A model generated the notes under the pieces. That model did no database searches. It was given only the letters and a program-made list of their open reading frames with translations, and was not told where the DNA came from. 15,676 bases of DNA from Phoronis ovalis. Its lineage: Eukaryota > Phoronida > Phoronidae. The DNA lies in assembly GCA_028565635.1 (NCBI GenBank), contig JAOXYB010026779.1:1-15676 (forward strand), read 5' to 3'. A program made the translations under genes and the position numbers. Of this stretch, positions 1 to 6,600 are shown piece by piece (the stretch's first letter is position 1; each line of letters opens with the position of its first letter).

Positions 1-75
1 TGGCACAAAAATTCGTGACCCCCCCCTGTTTGCACCAACCCCCCCCCCTGTGGTAATTTCTGACCAGTCCCTAAC
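1..75. repeat. C-rich end of an interspersed repeat
   Basis: Two poly-C tracts of seven and nine bases alternate with short AT-rich spacers and end in TTTCTGACC. The style matches the C-rich ends of the small inverted-terminal elements found at 711-1090 and near 15227-15269. The element is cut by the window edge, so its type cannot be settled. Nothing coding is visible here. Confidence 0.4.
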
Positions 76-505
76 TATTTTATCTATTTGTTTAAATACA
101 CAATTATACTGCATAATTGTTAGTAAATTTTTTTTTTTTATGGTTAGTATTATTTTCTACACACCGCATTTGTGGTGCCGGCATTAGTTATAATAAATTC
201 CCACAATGATAGAAAAAAAGAGTACAAAACAAACAATCAAAAGCTCCGATAAAACGATAGTATAAAACTATTTTTAAAAAAGTGTTTAGGTTTAATCTTT
301 ATTTCTCAATAATTTATAGATATTGCGTGAAGAAATATTGGAATTCTTGTATCTCTGTGACTCATCAAGTGATGACTGATAGGCGGGGATGAAATCTACT
401 TTCTGTACCTGTTTTAATGATCATGATTGTACCATACAATCCTAAAACAACCAACTTATCTGTAGATCAAGCGCATGATGCCTTAGATCATGTGATATTT
501 CTAAA
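76..505 (+). promoter_or_regulatory. CLN5 upstream region and 5' leader
   Basis: This is AT-rich sequence between the left-edge repeat and the CLN5 start codon. A TATAAAA string lies at 261-267, about 245 bases before the ATG, and could be a core promoter element; distance and context alone do not prove it. An in-frame TGA at 476-478 with no later in-frame ATG makes the ATG at 506 the only start in this exon. The transcription start site cannot be read from the sequence. Confidence 0.3.
475..495 (+). promoter_or_regulatory. Two minimal upstream ORFs before CLN5
   Basis: Two very short upstream reading frames lie within 35 bases of the CLN5 start. ATG ATG CCT TAG occupies 475-486, and a start-stop element ATG TGA occupies 490-495. 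Both are out of frame with the main start at 506-508, which has the good context AAAATGG. If the transcript begins upstream of 475, these would be expected to reduce initiation at CLN5. That regulatory role is inference; the codons themselves are plain in the sequence. Confidence 0.4.
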
Positions 506-624
506 ATGGCAGCAGGTGGTGGTTCATCAAGTGTTTCTGTTCTCAGAAGACTTGTTTTTTTCATCGTAATTTTGACATTGTGTTTTTCTTTAGCATTAAC
601 GATACAATGGCCGGTACCCTACAA
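506..624 (+). CDS. CLN5: CLN5 exon 1 (signal anchor)
   Basis: This exon encodes 39 codons plus two bases. It begins MAAGGGSSS, then Arg14-Arg15, then a hydrophobic run of about 18 residues typical of a signal sequence or signal-anchor, and ends WPVPY. The last two bases, AA, pair with the first G of exon 2 to make Lys40, giving the family motif WPVPYKRF. The donor is AA|GTAAGT at 625. The start is chosen because of the upstream in-frame TGA at 476-478 and the AAAATGG context. No longer N-terminal extension like the one annotated in human is possible in this exon. Confidence 0.92.
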
Positions 625-3600
625 GTAAGTTATCGTTATATTTACGTAGAAACTACATGATTTTACCTTTTTTTGTTAATATCACATAATTATATTAACG
701 GTATCAAACCGGGGGATTTTAGGGGGCGGGGGGGGAGGTACTCAAGGTTTTTTGACTACGGGGATATGCCGCGGAACCCAATCCAAATATTTTGAAATTT
801 TAGGGTAGCAATCCAAATTTTGTAAAATATAAGGGTAGCAATACAAAATTTTAAGATATTTGAGTATAGCAAACTGACTGATACAAACCAAATTCCAAAA
901 TTTGTTTACGGATACAAACCTAAAATTAATCCAAATTATTTGTTGTAAGCAGTGGGAACAATCCAAATTTTTAAATATCTTTACGGTAGCAATCCAAAAA
1001 AATACAGTAAGAAGTATACAATCCAAATCTAAAATTTTCAACTCAGCTGTACACCCCCACCAAAAAATAACATGAGTACCCCGGGGTATAAAACTTTTTG
1101 TCATATATATAGCTTGGCCTATGCACAGAATGAATAATAAAAGGACATATTTCTTCAATCGATTCTTGAAATAATGACAAACTTTTGACAGCAATAAGGT
1201 AAAAATAGAATTCCTGTACGTACTTTGCAATAGGTCGCAGTAGGAGTTATAATTTCCATAAATTACAATTTGTGCTAATTTTGAAGTTGGTGTTTTATAT
1301 ATATAAAGGAAGCGTCCATGATTTGAGATTTTCAGCTTCTATCAACAGTTATTTTAAAGGGGTCCATCCCCGGGGATTACTTAATAGTAGTGTCAGCTGG
1401 GGGATGCTCCGCTGGAGTACGTCCATTTTTCAGGGTTTTGGTGTAGAGTATTTCCACGGTTTGATAGAGCTCAAGTATAGAGGATGTCCACAGTTTAGAG
1501 GTCAGGTATAGTGGATGTTGTGAAATTCTCTCGATTTTAGGTATAAAGGATGTCGTTAATTTTTGGTAGGTATATAGAGGATGTCTATAAAATTTGGTTG
1601 GTACAGAGGAACGGGGTAACGCCCCCCAAGGGTGCAATGCTCGCACTGAAAAAATTGCAAATGCTTGCAGCAAGTAAAAAGAAAAAAAAGGTTGCCAAAA
1701 AGAAACAGGTATAGAGGATGTCCCAGAATTTTGTGGGTTGGTATAGAGGATGTGCCCAAAATAGAGGATGTCCCAGAATTATTTTGTAGGTTAATTGGTA
1801 AAGAGGATGTGCCCAAAAATGGAAAATTTTGGTATAGAGGATGTCAGTGGGTTTGAAGTCCCAGCCGAGCATACCCGTACGTATCAATATGAAATAATCC
1901 CCGGGGGGGTCCATGTCTATATCCCGAAGGTTTATTGGTCTGAAAGTTCGTCGGTCAGAAGGTTCATTGGTCCGAAAGATCTATTATAGGGAATGTCGTG
2001 GGGCTGTAATAAACCTGTAATATATCCTGGATTATATACTTTAAGAAGCCCGTTCGCCTGCGCACATATTTCCGGTTCCCTCATTTACTGCTACTACATT
2101 TCAGTTGCTATCATTGCTGTACCTAACGAGTATTCTGAATATCGCGTATATTCTTCTTTTAGCCATACAATAATAGCAAGACCGCAAACAGGATAGTTGA
2201 TATTAGAATTTATGGAAACAAAAAATGCAAATGTACCAAAAAAAGTTATCACAGCGCATAGTGATTGTAATCTTTTTTATTTATTTTCATCTGTTACGTG
2301 TAGGTCAAAGTTCTTTTTCATGTACGCTCCCGTTATATATCTGCTGTTTCCTTCATTCCAGAACAAAAATGATGAATAACGAGTCCGAATCTTCGACATT
2401 TTTAGTGCATAACATTTTCTTTGTCTAGCATTTACAGTTTTTATCCGATGAGCTTCATATTCGAAACAGGATTAGTACAGGTCAATATGCAGGTCAAATG
2501 CAATTTTAACCCTCATAACTTCCAATATGGCCAATTACAGACAGCCACTAGTTTGTTCTCAAAATTGTAAGTCACAATAACAAGGCACCTGAATAAAGGT
2601 GAAAATGACGACACCACCTAATGTAGAACGTGGTATTTTGAATTTTTCAAATGCTAATTTTTTTATGAAAAATGTTTAAAAATCTTGGACGTAAAATCAA
2701 CCTGGAAAACAAGTATCTTGCCAGATGTCGTCGCACTCGCTTTACATGAAAAATCAACACTCAAGGAAAACGATGGTAATTTGCATATCTATTGAGAAGT
2801 ACCACCACCCGTGTAAAGAATCTTTTGTCTGACACTTGCGTAACATGAACTTTACTAAGGGACACTCCCAAAGAAAAGCAAGCTATCCTATTATATACCA
2901 AACAAGTTATAAATAATTTTTTGAAACTTCACGAGGAGGAAAAAAAATATAGTCATAAACATATTTACACTTCGTAAACGCTGTGGAAAAGAAACTCCCA
3001 GCTCAAACAATGGAATGTTTTGGCAATGTTTTAGATGTCACATAGAAAAACTGTGATAATCATCATACAGTGATTCTGCATATTTGTGCAAAGTTTTGAC
3101 ATTGTCCTTTGTGCATAAAGCTCTTCTAACTACCCTCCTAATGATTTCTGGTGACATCTAGTGAGTATATTTGTTTTCAGTGCTGGATATCCGTCCAAAA
3201 ACTTTTTAAACATTTTTCATAAAAAAGTGAGCATTTAGAAAATTCAAAATACCACATTCTATGCTAGGCGGTGTCGCCGTTTTCACTTTTATCCAGGTGC
3301 CTTGAAGTAAATTTTGTTTTTCTCACAGTTATTGCAGAATTTCGATTATTTATTCAATATGAGATCAATAGTAGGCTAGCTAGCATTTAAGAATGACCTT
3401 AAGAAGTGCCAAATCTGCAACTTTTATTGTAATTTTATATATTATTTTGCTTTACATAATTATGTAAATACCTACACATCGAACTGCAGACCACATACAA
3501 CTTAGTGTATGATTTGATTCTAGGGATGGGATGGGCATCTGACATTACAAATGATCTTTGTTTATGGGTGTCATCAAAAATATTGGGAATGACTACGAAA

Positions 3601-6600
3601 ATATATTTAGCTTATTTTCACGAAGACAGTACATTCTTAATTGCAGTTTCCATATGTCACCACTAGGGAGATATTGAATCAAAGCACTTTTCTAGTATCG
3701 ACCCATACAAAATAATATTTTTTGAGTAAATCGAATCCCATTTAGTTGTGTGCATTTTACACTTGTATGTAAACGATGAAGAATAATATATGTTTACATT
3801 TTGGGTCCAATAAAAAATCATTTGCTACTGAATATAATTTTAGGCGTTTTAATTCAAGACCTACCAACAACCCATATTGTCAAGCAAGGTATCCATTTTG
3901 TCCAACGGGACATCTCACTGGGTCAATACCGATTATGAATGAAGATGATGTCATAGAGGTGTATGCCCTCAAGGCACCTGTATTTGAATTCGTTTTAGGA
4001 GATCTTTTGGCAAAGTTTGTAAGTATTCTGTGGAGTAAGTACAGTGTGGAAGCTATAGCTATAAAACAAGTAGAAAGACAAATCTTCAAAAACAGACAAT
4101 TACTACCAATGTTTTGGGGATCAAAAATGTATTTCATTTTTTGTGTATTTGTTTTTTCTTTTGTCTAAAAATTACTAAAAAGTCTTGGTTAAAATGGATT
4201 TAAACAGGGTTTATGGCTCTCAAAGTAATTTCTCAAATTTTGTGAAAAAATGAACTTAATTAGAAATTAAAAGTTAAAAGTAATATAATTAGAGGTATTT
4301 GAAACTGAATATATTTGAATTTTTGAGAAAAAATGATTTTCAGCTTCATATGCATTCTGACTAAAGCTTTGGAATTGCCGTAGTGCATTTCCAGGATTAT
4401 CTTGTGAAATTCATTCATTTATTCCTAAACTGTTAATCTGTTTATCATGCGGTGGTATACACGCTGGTTTAACCCATGTTTGTATTCCTAAATCATGGTG
4501 AAACTCAACAAAAACTGCAATTTGGAAAGGAACCTTAGTTTGAAAATCAATTTGGCACATTATGCATTTTTTGTAGCATATTATCCATGACGCTTTAGGA
4601 TTCAGGAATATGCGGACTGGTAATAATTATACCTTAGAGTGGTATGAATTAGATGAGTTGTTCAACTCTACTTTTCCTCATGTCCTTAATAATAATTCTT
4701 TCATTTGGTGCAATTTGGGTGCAGCTTGTTTCTATGATGGAATTGATGACAAGCATTGGAAACAAAATGGTACTCTTGCCAAAATAGGCATAATGACAGG
4801 TAAAAAAAGCTTGACATGATGACATTTTAAATGTCACCGTTTAAAATATGTGTTAAGTCATATTAAACATGTTTGGAAAAAAAAATTAAATTTAAAGCAA
4901 TTTGAATGTAGCTCATCTACTTATACAATCCCACCATGATTATATTCACATTTATTTTTATTTAGCTATTATGATTTATTAGATATCATGAGTATATGTA
5001 GAAGTATACAATAATTTTTTGTATGGCTAATGCTTTGACAGTTACTGCACTAGTGACCGGATTTTTTTCAGACTGATCGCTTCTACTTCTCTATGGATAC
5101 TTGTAAAGTGTCTGGCCCATCACACAAGTATTCTTTGTCAGTATCATTCATCAACATCCCCATTTTGTTGAAATTTGGAAAGCTTTTAAAAGTTTACTGT
5201 ACTGCCTCATCTTAATCTATATGGCGCAAACAATGTTCAACTTGTTTGAAATTAAAAAAAAATCACCAATTTCACTAGACCAGAAAATACACACATGTTG
5301 GTTTAACGAAACAAACCCAATCAAACTCAAAATTCTGCAGTTTTTAAAATAAATAATCACACAATTAGTCATTCGGAATTGCTGGATCAATTGCTTCATG
5401 ACATCTAACGCCACCTGATGAATACAAATAGTCTATTAATTATGAAGTGTTTACAATTTGAATAAAATCTATTTTCTGATATTTTGTATAGGTGCCATGT
5501 TCAACCAATTTGCAGAATGGGTGCACTGGGATAACAAAACTGGGATATTTTATGAAACATGGACAGTCGAACACACACCAGGTGAGAAAAGTTTATGTTT
5601 ACGACAGTCTGTTTAATGTTTCACCAAGATTAATGTTGCCCTACTGCCACTTTGAGACTTTCACTGCAAGATATTTATTTATAGAATCATTTGACCAGCA
5701 GCCACTTGCGTTACTAATTCTGAATACTTGTTGTTCACCTCTGTGACCTTGACATTGCATCACTGAAAACAACCAGTGTATCATCCGTATTAATATGTTG
5801 TTATATTTAAAAATGTACTCTGGCCTGGATTACACTTTTTAGAGTATAATCACCCAACAAAGTACATAAACGAAGGACAAATTTAATTTTGCCAGCATAC
5901 ATGTAATGTGGGCTATAGGGGAGTTTTCGCGAGGCAATTTTTTTTTTAACTTGCGAATTTCTGATTTTTTTTATGCTTTCTGTTTTTTTCGAGATTTTTT
6001 CCTTTTTTTTTTTTGGTTGTTAATTTCTCTTGGTAAGTGTGAGCATTGCACCTTGGGGTACCCCCTACCCCCCCCTCATGTAATAATACTACTAAACACA
6101 TGATTGCATTCTTTTTGAATTTTATAACTTCTTGTCAATTATCAGTTTATCTCAGACAGATAATTTTGATGCCTTACGAGTACAAATGGTAAAAGTGTGA
6201 AAATATTGTAAGTTAACAAAAATTGCACCACCTATGTTTAAGGCTAAGCTAGACTCATGACTGTTTTGAATATAAATTCAAGAAAAAACCATAAAACACT
6301 TTTTGCACACAAACTAAATATTTTCTAAAACTTGAACATTCAGGCTATGTTATGGATGTATTTTCAGACTCGTCAGCGCAACAAATGAAATTTAATTAGC
6401 ATTTAATGATACCTCATAAAAATCATTAGGTACCTCCTACTGGAAAACCTGTTGGATCACATTTTGGCCAAGTTCGTTTTAGAAATTAGTAAATGATACT
6501 GTAATAATTTGATAATTTGTTTTGGAGCATTTTTTAATCGCACCCGCACTTTTGGTTATATAATAAATTTAAGTTTTTGGCAAATAAAAAGTGGATCTTT

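Larger units (their letters stand above)
625..3843 (+). other. CLN5 intron 1
   Basis: This 3.2-kb intron has donor GTAAGT and acceptor ATTTTAG. It holds a G-rich tract, two inverted-end elements with internal tandem repeats, a partial 330-bp repeat, a fold-back element and a 70-bp repeat tail, all listed separately. The stretches 1913-2405 and 3554-3843 show nothing I can identify; open frames there are short and resemble no known protein. Confidence 0.85.

Noticed and set aside
742-1230. 162-codon open frame on the minus strand
   Set aside because: It lies across the tandem repeats of copy A. Its repetitive Ile/Leu/Trp/Cys text simply mirrors the GGTAGCAATCCAAA unit, and no family features are visible.
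1377-1914. Overlapping minus-strand open frames with repeated HPLY/SSIP text
   Set aside because: These come from the TATAGAGGATGTCC array read in different frames; the repeated peptide words shift frame from copy to copy.
1993-2428. Three plus-strand open frames of 60-67 codons
   Set aside because: They resemble no family, overlap one another in different frames, and lie inside CLN5 intron 1 and partly in a repeat.
5906-6103. Phe-rich plus-strand open frame
   Set aside because: It is a translation of T-rich repeat sequence.
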